A stretch of 28,252 bases of DNA, from NCBI GenBank assembly GCA_937915785.1, contig CALGGY010000084.1, positions 1 through 28,252 on the forward strand, given 5' to 3'. This document shows positions 14,997 to 22,151 of this stretch, piece by piece. This DNA comes from an uncultured Bacteroidales bacterium (GTDB lineage: Bacteria; Bacteroidota; Bacteroidia; Bacteroidales; P3). Within the stretch, counting starts at the first letter, position 1. Each line of letters starts with the position of its first letter. The notes below the pieces were generated by a model, which ran no database searches, had not been told where the DNA came from, and was given only the letters and a program-made list of their open reading frames with translations. The position numbers were made by a program, and so were the translations under genes.

Positions 14997-15073
14997 CTCC
15001 TAATTCCTAATTCTTAACTCCTAACTCCCAACTCCCAACTCCTAATTCTTACCTCTTAGCTCCTAACTCCCAA
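14997..15073. repeat. Heptamer tandem array (YTCYYAA, 11 copies)
   Basis: Eleven consecutive 7-base units from 14997: CTCCTAA, TTCCTAA, TTCTTAA, CTCCTAA, CTCCCAA twice, CTCCTAA, TTCTTAC, CTCTTAG, CTCCTAA, CTCCCAA. It fills the gap between two converging genes (stops at 14953 and 15081). On the minus strand it is G-rich (TTGGGAG, TTAGGAG). No terminator hairpin is seen in the gap. Confidence 0.9.
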
Positions 15074-15080
15074 CCAACTG

Positions 15081-15803
15081 TCACACCGGCAGACGGAACT
15101 TCATGGTTTCGTTGGTCATCAGGTCTATCATAAACAGTGTGTCCTTGAGGGGGGTGCCGACTCCGGTAACTATTTTCACGGCTTCGTTCACTTCGAGAGA
15201 GGCGATTACGGCCGGCAGCACGCCCATCACCCCTTTGTTGCGGTTGCCTTGCGCAATCAACGTCTCCTGATTGGGGTACAGAGTGCGGTAGTTGGCGGCC
15301 GGAGGCTGGTAGTTGAACACCGCCAGCTGCCCCTTGGTGTCGCCTATGGTGCCATATACAAACGGCTTGCCACATGACACACAGGTATCGCTGATAAGGT
15401 AGCGGGCGGCGTAGTTGTCAGTGCAGTCGAGCACAACATCATACTGATTTACAATTCCTTCAGCATTTTCAGCAGTCAGCCGGTGGTTATACGTTATCAG
15501 CCGCACGTTGGAGTTGAGACGTTGCAGTGTAGCCTCTGCCCTTATGGCTTTCGACTGGCCCACCTCGTCCTCGCGGTAAAGTATCTGCCGCTGCAGGTTG
15601 TGGATAGCCACCGTGTCGTCGTCCATTATGCCGATGGTGCCAAAACCAGCGGCGGTAAGGTACAGCGAGGCCACGCTGCCCAGTCCGCCCAAGCCCACCA
15701 CCAGCACTTTGGCGGCTTTCAGCTTGGCCTGCCCCTCCTCGCCAAAGTCGGGGAGTATTATCTGACGGTTGTATCGTTCTGTTTCAGAGTGCGTTAATTT
15801 CAT
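15081..15803 (-). CDS. ThiF/HesA/MoeB-family adenylyltransferase (E1-like)
   Basis: A 240-residue E1-like enzyme, predicted to adenylate the C-terminus of a ubiquitin-like sulfur carrier such as ThiS. It starts with ERYNRQIILPDFGEEGQ, the nucleotide-binding loop is VVGLGGLGSVASLYL, followed by GIMDDDTVAIHNLQRQILY and the DCTDNYAARYLISD segment. The two CxxC zinc pairs and the catalytic-loop cysteine of E. coli ThiF/MoeB are not seen at their usual places (YRTLYPNQETLIAQGNRNKG replaces them), as in zinc-less Bacteroidota homologues. A GTG at 15833 would add ten residues and sit closer to thiD; ATG 15803 fits the family start better. It lies just downstream of thiD, consistent with a thiamine role. 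Confidence 0.8.
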   Translation of the reverse strand: MKLTHSETERYNRQIILPDFGEEGQAKLKAAKVLVVGLGGLGSVASLYLTAAGFGTIGIMDDDTVAIHNLQRQILYREDEVGQSKAIRAEATLQRLNSNVRLITYNHRLTAENAEGIVNQYDVVLDCTDNYAARYLISDTCVSCGKPFVYGTIGDTKGQLAVFNYQPPAANYRTLYPNQETLIAQGNRNKGVMGVLPAVIASLEVNEAVKIVTGVGTPLKDTLFMIDLMTNETMKFRLPV

Positions 15804-15837
15804 ATTTTTCAGTATTTTATCATAACGATCCACAAGC

Positions 15838-16671
15838 CTACGGTTGTTTCACTTTCATCTTTTCGGGAGCAAACAGATGGTTCAGGCTGCCATGTCCGTG
15901 TCCGGTGTCAAGATTCATGGCGGCAGATATGGCGTTATGCACGTATTCTTTGGCTTGACCAACAGCGGCATTGATGTCCAGACCCATGGCAAGGAAACTG
16001 GCGATGGCCGATGACAGGGTACAACCGGTGCCATGTGTGTTTCGGGTATCGACTTTCGGGGCGGAATAAAGCCGCTCGGTGCCGTCGGCGGAAAACAGCA
16101 GGTCGGTCATCTCGTCGCCGGTGCCGTGCCCGCCTTTCACAAGCACGTTTTTCACGCCGGTTCCATCTATTATGGCCGTTGCCGCATAGCGCATATCGCC
16201 GAGACTTTTCACCTCCATGCCAGACAGCACTTCCGCCTCGGGTATGTTGGGGGTTATCAGCGTGGCCATGGGGAACAGTTCGTTTTTCATCGTTGCCACA
16301 AGGTCGTTCCCCGAAAGGGTGTCGCCCGAAGTGGCTACCAGCACGGGGTCGAGCACCAGCGGACCGTGGTATCCGCATTTTGACAAACTATCCTTGATGG
16401 CCAGCACATTGGCACTGTTGTAAATCATCCCGATCTTTATTGCCGAAACAGCAAAATCTTCCATCACTGCCTCGATCTGTGCTTGTAGCATGGCCGGCGC
16501 AACGGCCTCTATGCCACGCACGCCGCAGGTGTTTTGTGCCGTAACGGCGGTGATGGCGCTGGCAGCGTAAAGTCCCAGCGAACTGATGGTTTTTATGTCG
16601 GCCTGCATCCCTGCCCCGCCACAGCTGTCGCTGCCGGCAATGGTGAGCACGGCGGTTATTTGTTCTTGCAT
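15838..16671 (-). CDS. thiD: Hydroxymethylpyrimidine / phosphomethylpyrimidine kinase
   Basis: A 277-residue ribokinase-family enzyme that phosphorylates HMP to HMP-P and HMP-PP for thiamine synthesis or salvage. It opens with VLTIAGSDSCGGAGMQADIK and ITAVTAQNTCGV, which form the substrate pocket; VLDPVLVATSGD and the C-terminal HGTGCTLSSAIASF anion hole with the catalytic-site Cys are present. Length is typical. It heads a minus-strand pair with the E1-like gene. The region upstream lacks the conserved CTGAGA and related core of a TPP riboswitch, so control by TPP is not evident from the sequence. Confidence 0.93.
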   Translation of the reverse strand: MQEQITAVLTIAGSDSCGGAGMQADIKTISSLGLYAASAITAVTAQNTCGVRGIEAVAPAMLQAQIEAVMEDFAVSAIKIGMIYNSANVLAIKDSLSKCGYHGPLVLDPVLVATSGDTLSGNDLVATMKNELFPMATLITPNIPEAEVLSGMEVKSLGDMRYAATAIIDGTGVKNVLVKGGHGTGDEMTDLLFSADGTERLYSAPKVDTRNTHGTGCTLSSAIASFLAMGLDINAAVGQAKEYVHNAISAAMNLDTGHGHGSLNHLFAPEKMKVKQP

Positions 16672-16763
16672 CTACATTTATTTTCCAAAAGTGTATAACT
16701 TTGTTGGCAATTGGCAAACCGCACCATTGTCATTCTTTATTTTTTGGGTGTCAAACCAGTTTG

Positions 16764-16771
16764 CAAAGATA
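16764..16771 (-). promoter_or_regulatory. -7 box (TATCTTTG) for thiD
   Basis: TATCTTTG followed by GCAAAC on the minus strand, 92 bases upstream of the thiD ATG. The -33 region lacks a good TTG. The implied leader is about 85 bases. Confidence 0.6.
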
Positions 16772-16881
16772 CGAAAAAAATACGACATTGCCTGCACACT
16801 CGGAGCCGGAACCCAGGCAAATCTGCTCCAAGCAGCGTGTCGCAAAGCTTGTTCCATCAAAAAATGTGGTTTGATATTATA

Positions 16882-16920
16882 CAAAAAAGTCTGGTGCACC
16901 GCTTTGCGGTACACCAGACT
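16882..16920 (-). terminator. Rho-independent terminator downstream of hpf
   Basis: On the minus strand AGTCTGGTG, a mismatch, ACCGC, a three-base loop, then the complement (16888-16920) form a 14-pair hairpin followed by six T. It lies 22 bases after the hpf stop and insulates thiD from the ribosomal operon. Confidence 0.9.
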
Positions 16921-16941
16921 CGACTTGGATAAAACCGGCTG

Positions 16942-17232
16942 TTACAGTTTTTCCTTGTATTTTGCAAGTTGCACTTTCATTGCGTCAACGGCCTGAAGCA
17001 CAGCTTCTTCAAAGGTGTCGGCTTGTTTGCTGTTGAACAAAGTCTGCTTTGGCAATACAAGCTGCAATTCGGCAATTTTGTTGCCGTCGCTTTCGGGTTT
17101 GTCCACTTTCAGTATCACCTCGCACGAAGTGATGCCGTCGAAATGTTTCTCCAATTTGCCGACTTTGTCATTTACAAATTGTTCCAGTTTCTGGTCTGCT
17201 TTGAATTTTACTGCATTGATTTTAATGTTCAT
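16942..17232 (-). CDS. hpf: Ribosome hibernation promoting factor, short form
   Basis: A 96-residue protein of the HPF/RaiA family, which binds the 30S decoding region in stationary phase and blocks translation while protecting ribosomes. It begins MNIKINAVKFKADQKLEQFV, followed by KVGKLEKHFDGITSCEVILK and the basic C-terminal helix VDAMKVQLAKYKEKL. Only the N-terminal domain is present; the long-form dimerisation domain is absent, as in most Bacteroidota. The start is 9 bases after the xerC stop, so the genes are co-transcribed. Confidence 0.9.
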   Translation of the reverse strand: MNIKINAVKFKADQKLEQFVNDKVGKLEKHFDGITSCEVILKVDKPESDGNKIAELQLVLPKQTLFNSKQADTFEEAVLQAVDAMKVQLAKYKEKL

Positions 17233-17241
17233 AAAAACCTC

Positions 17242-18141
17242 CTATTCTTTTGCTCTTGGATGAGCGGTTTTATAAGTTTTTTTCAATCTATCAATAGTGT
17301 TGTGCGTGTATATCTGCGTTGCCGAAAGGTTTGCGTGTCCCAGCAACTCCTTAATGGCGTTGATGTCGGCGCCATGGTCGAGCAGATGGGTGGCGAAAGT
17401 GTGTCGCATTACGTGGGGACTCTGTTTGTCGGCATCCGAAAACAACGACAGATAATGCTTCACCACACGCTCCACCAACATCGGATACAGAGCACTTCCT
17501 TTTTTTGTAACGAAAAAACTGTCGGTTTTATTGTGTGTCTCGGCGTCTCTTGCCGAAATATATTTTTCAATCTCGGCACAAAGTTCCTCGCCAAAGGGTA
17601 TCATCCGTTCTTTGTTACGTTTTCCCAAAACCTTCAGCACACGGCCTGCTGTGTCCACCCAACTGTCTTTCAAGCCAATAAGTTCGGCCCTTCGCATGCC
17701 GGTGGCGTACAGCATCTCTATAATCAGTCGGTCGCGGATGCCTTCAAAAGTGTCGGGAAAAACGTTTTCTGTAACGAGAAGGTTCTCCATTTCGTTTTCG
17801 CGGACAAACACAGGAAGTTTTTTCCGCACTTTGGAGGTGGATATTTTTATGAACAAGTCTTTGTCAAGTATTTTCTGTTTGCGCAGAAAGCGGTTCCAAG
17901 CCCTAAGCGACGCTATTTTTCGTGCCACGCTGCGAGGTTGCATATCGTTGTCTATCAGGCACATCTCCCAATCGCGCACGGCAAGTGCCGACAGTTCGCC
18001 AGTATCGTGCACAGCCTCTTCGGCACAATATTGGGCAAAAGCCCGAACATCGTCGCTGTACGCCTTCACGGTATGCGGCGACATGCGGCGCTCACTGCTC
18101 AGGTATTCTACAAACTGTTCTATGCTTTGGTTTATTTCCAC
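17242..18141 (-). CDS. xerC: Tyrosine recombinase XerC/XerD type
   Basis: A 299-residue tyrosine recombinase for chromosome dimer resolution. The SAM-like N domain begins INQSIEQFVEYLSSER. Counting from the GTG at 18141, catalytic residues are R150 (ATGMRRAEL), K174 (GKRNKER), H243 and R246 (HVMRHTFATHL), H269 (LGHANL) and the nucleophile Y278 (ATQIYTH). A TTG ten codons upstream (18171) falls inside the terminator hairpin, so GTG 18141 is preferred. Its neighbours rpsU and hpf are the usual Bacteroidota companions of xerC, supporting a housekeeping recombinase, not a transposon integrase. Confidence 0.9.
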   Translation of the reverse strand: MEINQSIEQFVEYLSSERRMSPHTVKAYSDDVRAFAQYCAEEAVHDTGELSALAVRDWEMCLIDNDMQPRSVARKIASLRAWNRFLRKQKILDKDLFIKISTSKVRKKLPVFVRENEMENLLVTENVFPDTFEGIRDRLIIEMLYATGMRRAELIGLKDSWVDTAGRVLKVLGKRNKERMIPFGEELCAEIEKYISARDAETHNKTDSFFVTKKGSALYPMLVERVVKHYLSLFSDADKQSPHVMRHTFATHLLDHGADINAIKELLGHANLSATQIYTHNTIDRLKKTYKTAHPRAKE

Positions 18142-18146
18142 GTTTG

Positions 18147-18154
18147 CAAATTTA
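18147..18154 (-). promoter_or_regulatory. Possible -7 box (TAAATTTG) just before xerC
   Basis: TAAATTTG on the minus strand ends only 5 bases before the GTG at 18141, directly after the terminator T run. If used, the xerC mRNA would be nearly leaderless. Confidence 0.35.
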
Positions 18155-18196
18155 CAAAAAAAAATCCGCAAAAGGAAACCTTTTGCAGATTTTTTT
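18155..18196. terminator. Bidirectional Rho-independent terminator between rpsU and xerC
   Basis: AAATCCGCAAAAGG (18162-18175) pairs with 18179-18192 over 14 positions with one G-U and a three-base loop. T runs follow on both strands (10 A on the plus strand at 18155-18164 for the minus transcript; TTTTTT on the other side). It lies 24 bases after the rpsU stop, so xerC expression depends on readthrough or on its own promoter. Confidence 0.85.
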
Positions 18197-18219
18197 CGAT
18201 CCGTAAGATTTTCAGCTGC

Positions 18220-18417
18220 TTATTTGTCCAGCATTTGTTGTTGCAGACGCTGAACGTAAATAGCTTTCAATCTACGTTCCCTTGCTTTTACGGAAGGTTT
18301 GGTGAATTTCTGGCGGTCGCGGAGCTCACGCACAACACCAGTCTTCTCGAATTTGCGTTTGAGTTTCTTCAATGCTCTTTCAAGATTTTCGCCTTCTTTA
18401 ATAGGAACAATGATCAT
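18220..18417 (-). CDS. rpsU: 30S ribosomal protein S21
   Basis: A 65-residue, highly basic protein matching bS21: MIIVPIKEGENLERALKKLK, then FEKTGVVRELRDRQKFTKPS and RERRLKAIYVQRL. It is a small-subunit protein involved in initiation. Length is normal. It is 51 bases after rpmB, with no terminator between, and is followed by the bidirectional hairpin. Confidence 0.95.
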   Translation of the reverse strand: MIIVPIKEGENLERALKKLKRKFEKTGVVRELRDRQKFTKPSVKARERRLKAIYVQRLQQQMLDK

Positions 18418-18468
18418 GTTAAATAACCTCTTTTCTTTTAGTGAATGAATAAAATGAACTTTCGTGGG

Positions 18469-18708
18469 TTACAATTGGAAATTGCCTTCTTTAACGGCAT
18501 CCATAATGGCTGCGTAAACGCCTTTTTTGTTGATAATGCGCATACCTTTGGCCGAAACTTTCATGGTTATCCAGCAATCTTCTTCAGGAATGTAGAATTT
18601 TTTGGTCTGAAGGTTGGGATAAAATTTACGTTTGGTCTTGATATTGGAGTGGGACACGTTGTTTCCCGACATTACCTTTTTACCTGTGATTTCGCAAATT
18701 CTTGACAT
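18469..18708 (-). CDS. rpmB: 50S ribosomal protein L28
   Basis: A 79-residue bL28: SRICEITGKKVMSGNNVSHS, then TKRKFYPNLQTKKFYIPEED and a C-terminal GVYAAIMDAVKEG. In many Bacteroidota rpmB is followed by rpmG and a DUF4295 gene; neither is here, and rpsU comes next instead. It has its own well-formed promoter upstream. Confidence 0.95.
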   Translation of the reverse strand: MSRICEITGKKVMSGNNVSHSNIKTKRKFYPNLQTKKFYIPEEDCWITMKVSAKGMRIINKKGVYAAIMDAVKEGNFQL

Positions 18709-18753
18709 CTTATTATATGTTTTTTATTTCTTTTTTTGGTTCAAAACGGACTG

Positions 18754-18783
18754 CAAAAATACGTTTTTTTTTTGAATTACCAA
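18754..18783 (-). promoter_or_regulatory. Promoter of the rpmB-rpsU unit
   Basis: Minus-strand TATTTTTG (18754-18761) with TTG at 18781-18783, a 19-base spacer. The -7 box is 45 bases from the rpmB ATG. Confidence 0.7.
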
Positions 18784-18962
18784 TCTTTTAATTTCGTTTT
18801 TTGATTTTTTGCCACATTCAAGTCTTTCAATAGCTTAATTATCAAACTATTACAAACAACCTCTTACGCATATTTTTTTTCAACAACTGGCAAACCGAGC
18901 ATGTTTTTTGTCATTTGCAAAGTCGTTTATGCCGTTTTTTGCCTCCGCTTACATCATTTTTT

Positions 18963-19661
18963 TCACATGTTTTTCCAAGCCTTTCTAACCACATCGGGAT
19001 GCAGGGCGTCAGTCACAGTGATGTTGCCCACGCGTGTGCGTCGTAACGACTTGAGGTGTGCACCGGAGCTTAGTGCCATGCCAAAATCGCGGGCTATGGA
19101 ACGTATGTAGGTGCCCTTGCCGCACACTATGCGGAAATCCACTTCGGGCATGGCTATGCGCGTTATCTCAAATTCGGATATCACCACCCTTTTCGACTTT
19201 ATCTCCACCACCTCGTCGTTGCGGGCGTATTCGAAAGCGCGCCGCCCGTTCACCTTCACGGCCGAAAACACCGGCGGCACCTGCTCTATCTCGCCCACAA
19301 AGCCATTGGCCGCCGAGCGTATCATTTCCTCTGTAATATGTTCGGTAGGATAGGTGGCGTCGATGGGTTTCTCCAAATCGAAACAGGGGGTTGTGGCGCC
19401 AAGCACAAGGGTGCCGGTGTACTCCTTTTCGCCGCTTTGCAAAGTTTCTATCTGCTTGGTAGCCTTGCCGATACATACTATGAGCAACCCCGTGGCCAAG
19501 GGGTCGAGGGTGCCGGCGTGGCCTATCTTTATTTTCTTAAGGCCGTAGTCGTTTTTCAACAGGTATTTCAGCTTATTCACAACCTGAAACGAAGTCCATG
19601 TGTACGGCTTGTCGATGGGCTGCACAAAGCCCTGTGCGAACTGTTCCGGCGTCATTGTCAT
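18963..19661 (-). CDS. truB: tRNA pseudouridine(55) synthase
   Basis: A 232-residue TruB, which makes pseudouridine 55 in the T-loop of tRNAs. The catalytic aspartate is D53 in KIGHAGTLDPLATG; other family segments are EKEYTGTLVLGATT, QVPPVFSAVKVNGRRAFEYA and GKGTYIRSIARDFG. The ATG at 19661 overlaps the uppP stop as ATGA, a sign of translational coupling; a second ATG at 19655 is possible. The long C-terminal PUA-like extension is absent, normal for this group. It is the last gene of the ftsX cluster here; queA, often next in Bacteroidota, is not present. Confidence 0.94.
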   Translation of the reverse strand: MTMTPEQFAQGFVQPIDKPYTWTSFQVVNKLKYLLKNDYGLKKIKIGHAGTLDPLATGLLIVCIGKATKQIETLQSGEKEYTGTLVLGATTPCFDLEKPIDATYPTEHITEEMIRSAANGFVGEIEQVPPVFSAVKVNGRRAFEYARNDEVVEIKSKRVVISEFEITRIAMPEVDFRIVCGKGTYIRSIARDFGMALSSGAHLKSLRRTRVGNITVTDALHPDVVRKAWKNM

Positions 19662-20479
19662 GCAAATATGATGGCCACAATTCCAACTATGGCGCAGTAG
19701 ATGGCAAAATACACCAGTTTGCCGCGCTTGACGATGTTTATCATCCATCGGCAGGCTATGCATCCGAAGGCGAAAGCGGCCACAAATCCTACAATTGCCG
19801 AAAGCGGCGAAATGCCGTTCATGGCTTGGCTGAAACCTTGTTCAAGTATGTTCTTGGTATCGAGCAGGGCATCGCCCAAAATTGGAGGGATCACCATAAG
19901 GAACGAGAACTGTGCAAGGTTCTCTTTTTTGTCGCCCAGCAGAAGTCCTGTGGCTATGGTGCTTCCCGAACGCGAAAGTCCTGGCAGCACTGCAATGGCT
20001 TGCGCTATGCCGATAACAAAGGCGTGCAATGGACTGATGTTTTCGCGCTGGCGCGGTTTGGCAAAATGGGCAAAGGCAAGGAGGGTGGCCGTTATAAGCA
20101 GGCAAATGCCAACCACAAGCAGTCCTTGTCCGAAAATCTCTTCCACCTTGTCTTTGAACAGCAGTCCCACAATGCCAACAGGAATCATCGATATTATGAT
20201 GTTGATGGCGTAGCGCGTGCCTTCGTTGAGTCCCGAATATGAGCTCCACTGCTGACGCGAAAAAATGTCCTTAAAAATCCACACTATCTCTTTCCAAAGC
20301 ACCACCATGGTGCTAAGCACTGTGGCAACGTGCAGTAGCACGGTGAATGTGAGGTTCGACGCACCGTCGTCCAAGCCGAACAGCGCCTGACCTATTGCCA
20401 AATGCCCGCTGCTACTTATGGGCAGATATTCCGTAAGTCCCTGAATAATACCAAGTATCAGGGCTTCAAACCATTCCAT
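19658..20479 (-). CDS. uppP: Undecaprenyl-diphosphate phosphatase (BacA type)
   Basis: A 273-residue integral membrane phosphatase recycling the C55 lipid carrier for peptidoglycan and other cell-surface polymers; it also gives bacitracin tolerance. The first conserved motif is GLTEYLPISSSGHL (residues about 14-27) with the catalytic Glu and Ser residues; the second is LPGLSRSGSTIATGL. Hydrophobic segments cover most of the rest. Length is typical. The ATG at 20479 follows the DUF3098 gene by 18 bases and its stop overlaps truB. Confidence 0.95.
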   Translation of the reverse strand: MEWFEALILGIIQGLTEYLPISSSGHLAIGQALFGLDDGASNLTFTVLLHVATVLSTMVVLWKEIVWIFKDIFSRQQWSSYSGLNEGTRYAINIIISMIPVGIVGLLFKDKVEEIFGQGLLVVGICLLITATLLAFAHFAKPRQRENISPLHAFVIGIAQAIAVLPGLSRSGSTIATGLLLGDKKENLAQFSFLMVIPPILGDALLDTKNILEQGFSQAMNGISPLSAIVGFVAAFAFGCIACRWMINIVKRGKLVYFAIYCAIVGIVAIIFA

Positions 20480-20497
20480 AAAAGTATCGGTTGATTG

Positions 20498-20848
20498 TTA
20501 TTTGGCGCTCTCCGGGTACTCCTCGGCAATATGCTTTTCGTCTTTGGGACGGAGCATTATTGCAAAAATCTCCACCACCAGACCGGCCACTATCAACAAT
20601 GGCGCAACTACCAGACGGCGTGTGTCGAACAATGCCGGATTGAATTTGGTGGGGTCGTCGGAACCGCCACCCGACAGGCAGATGTATCCGACAAGCAGAA
20701 CCACCACACCTGCAATAAGCAGTATGTAGTTTATTTTGCCAAAAGCAAAAACTGCGCTTTTCGATGAAGCGGACTTCGATGCCCCATCTGCATTAGCTTT
20801 GGAAGCAACAGATTTTTTCGAATCTTTTTTACTGACAAATTTACTCAT
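20498..20848 (-). CDS. DUF3098 membrane protein
   Basis: A 116-residue protein with an N-terminal Lys/Ser/Ala-rich cytoplasmic segment (1-32) and two transmembrane helices (about 40-60 INYILLIAGVVVLLVGYIC and 81-100 LVVAPLLIVAGLVVEIFAIM). The segment FNPALFDTRRLVVAP between them is typical of DUF3098. Its position between ftsX and uppP is the usual one in Bacteroidota, hinting at a role in envelope or division, but no function is established. Confidence 0.9.
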   Translation of the reverse strand: MSKFVSKKDSKKSVASKANADGASKSASSKSAVFAFGKINYILLIAGVVVLLVGYICLSGGGSDDPTKFNPALFDTRRLVVAPLLIVAGLVVEIFAIMLRPKDEKHIAEEYPESAK

Positions 20849-20869
20849 AATTATGTAACTTGCGTTTAT

Positions 20870-21754
20870 TTAATACAACTTGCTATTGTTCAGCCTGATA
20901 TACTTGTTGACAGCAAACAAGGTGGAAAAAAACGAAATAACCACACCCAAAATTATCAACAATGCGCCGATAACAATATAATAATTAAGATTGTCTATCA
21001 AAACAATGTCAACGCCCAGATGGTTGCTGACAATATATCCAAGCAGCACAAGCAGCGCTATGGCAAACAAACCGCCCAAAAAGCCATACAAAAGGCTGCG
21101 ACGCAAATAGGGCGACACTATGAAACTGCGCTTGGCACCAACCAGCTGCATGGTTTTTATGGTAAAGCGCTTTTCGTATATAGTAATACGTATAGTGGTG
21201 TTTATCAGCATTATAGAAACAAAAAGCAACAACACTATTATACCTATCATAAACCAACCGAGCTTGCGAAGGACAGTATTCAGCTCTTCAACGGCATTTT
21301 CTTGATAAACAACAGATTCCACATATTCCCTCTGTTCAAGCGACGATTTCAGTTGACGCGCTGCCTTGCCATTGTCGGCATCGAGCACATTGCTTTTCAG
21401 CGCAACTTCGAGCGATGGAAAAAGCGGATTGTATCCAACAAACGACACAAAGTCCTCGTCCAACTCTTTCGAGAAATTCTCCGCAGCTTCGGCTTTGGAA
21501 ATGTAGTACACCGATTTCACATAGGGATACTGCGAAACGTCTTCAAGCTCGGCTTTCAGAGCCATCGATGTGGAATCGTCGGTTTCGGGCGAAAGTATTA
21601 CGTTGTACAAAAGGTCCTCCTCTATTTCGCTTGTGTATTGGTAAGAATGCAGCCCCACAAGCATCAGCAACCCAAGGACAAACAGCACAAGGTTTATGCT
21701 TAAAACAGTGGAAGTGTATGTCCCCCAAAGCCTTACAGTTTTACGGTTACTCAT
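20870..21754 (-). CDS. ftsX: Cell division ABC transporter permease FtsX
   Basis: A 294-residue FtsX with four transmembrane segments: one near residues 14-36, a large extracytoplasmic domain (about 40-165), then three in the C-terminal half. Conserved pieces include YVKSVYYISKAEA, FPSLEVAL and TIKTMQLVGAKRSFI. With the FtsE ATPase it controls peptidoglycan hydrolases at division. ftsE is not adjacent, which is normal in Bacteroidota. It heads the cluster with DUF3098 (21 bases apart), uppP and truB. Confidence 0.93.
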   Translation of the reverse strand: MSNRKTVRLWGTYTSTVLSINLVLFVLGLLMLVGLHSYQYTSEIEEDLLYNVILSPETDDSTSMALKAELEDVSQYPYVKSVYYISKAEAAENFSKELDEDFVSFVGYNPLFPSLEVALKSNVLDADNGKAARQLKSSLEQREYVESVVYQENAVEELNTVLRKLGWFMIGIIVLLLFVSIMLINTTIRITIYEKRFTIKTMQLVGAKRSFIVSPYLRRSLLYGFLGGLFAIALLVLLGYIVSNHLGVDIVLIDNLNYYIVIGALLIILGVVISFFSTLFAVNKYIRLNNSKLY

Positions 21755-21777
21755 TTTATATAGATAATTTCAAATTG

Positions 21778-21785
21778 CAAAGATA
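21778..21785 (-). promoter_or_regulatory. -7 box (TATCTTTG) of the ftsX operon
   Basis: Minus-strand TATCTTTG followed by GCAATT, 23 bases upstream of the ftsX ATG. Confidence 0.65.
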
Positions 21786-22083
21786 CAAAAAAAATACGAC
21801 ATTACAAAAAGAACACCGTTTTTGCACCGCTGCAAAGCTGCACAACGCAAACGAAACATTCAACAAAATGTTTGCAGACAAAAGAAAAAAAGTAACAATC
21901 AATCAGCCATTTGTGTCATTTTTTCGCAGGTTGGCAATAAAGAAGAACATATATTTTTCAAAAATAAAATGTTGAAAAAATACAAAAACACTACTAACCA
22001 GCACTTTATAACAAAAAAAAATATTTTCTCCCATCTTTGGAAAAAAAAAAGGTAAAAAAAAAGGTTTTTTCATTTTTTTTTAC
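21786..22083. other. AT-rich gap between divergent genes
   Basis: About 300 bases between the divergent ftsX and OmpA-family promoters, rich in A and T runs (for example 22041-22080). I see no gene, tRNA or stable hairpin with a T run in it. Confidence 0.5.
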
Positions 22084-22091
22084 TAACTTTG
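22084..22091 (+). promoter_or_regulatory. -7 box (TAACTTTG) of the OmpA-family gene
   Basis: TAACTTTG followed by CAAAGAAT, 60 bases before ATG 22152. No clear -33 box within the A/T runs upstream. Confidence 0.6.
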
Positions 22092-22151
22092 CAAAGAATA
22101 TTGTTTTTTTGAAACGATGTTCGAAAAACAAAACAAAAACACAACAGCATC

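Noticed and set aside
16672..16763. TPP riboswitch in the thiD leader
   Set aside because: The conserved CTGAGA and ACC-GAT core segments are absent from the leader sequence.
16795..16880. tRNA gene or tRNA remnant between thiD and hpf, expected from the usual hpf-tRNA order
   Set aside because: No cloverleaf or T-loop GTTCRAATC sequence is present; only a weak GGAGC/GCTCC pairing is seen.
16969..18426. A 485-codon open frame on the plus strand opposite hpf, xerC and rpsU
   Set aside because: It overlaps three well-supported genes and two terminators in antisense, and its translation is Phe/Cys/His-rich with no family resemblance.
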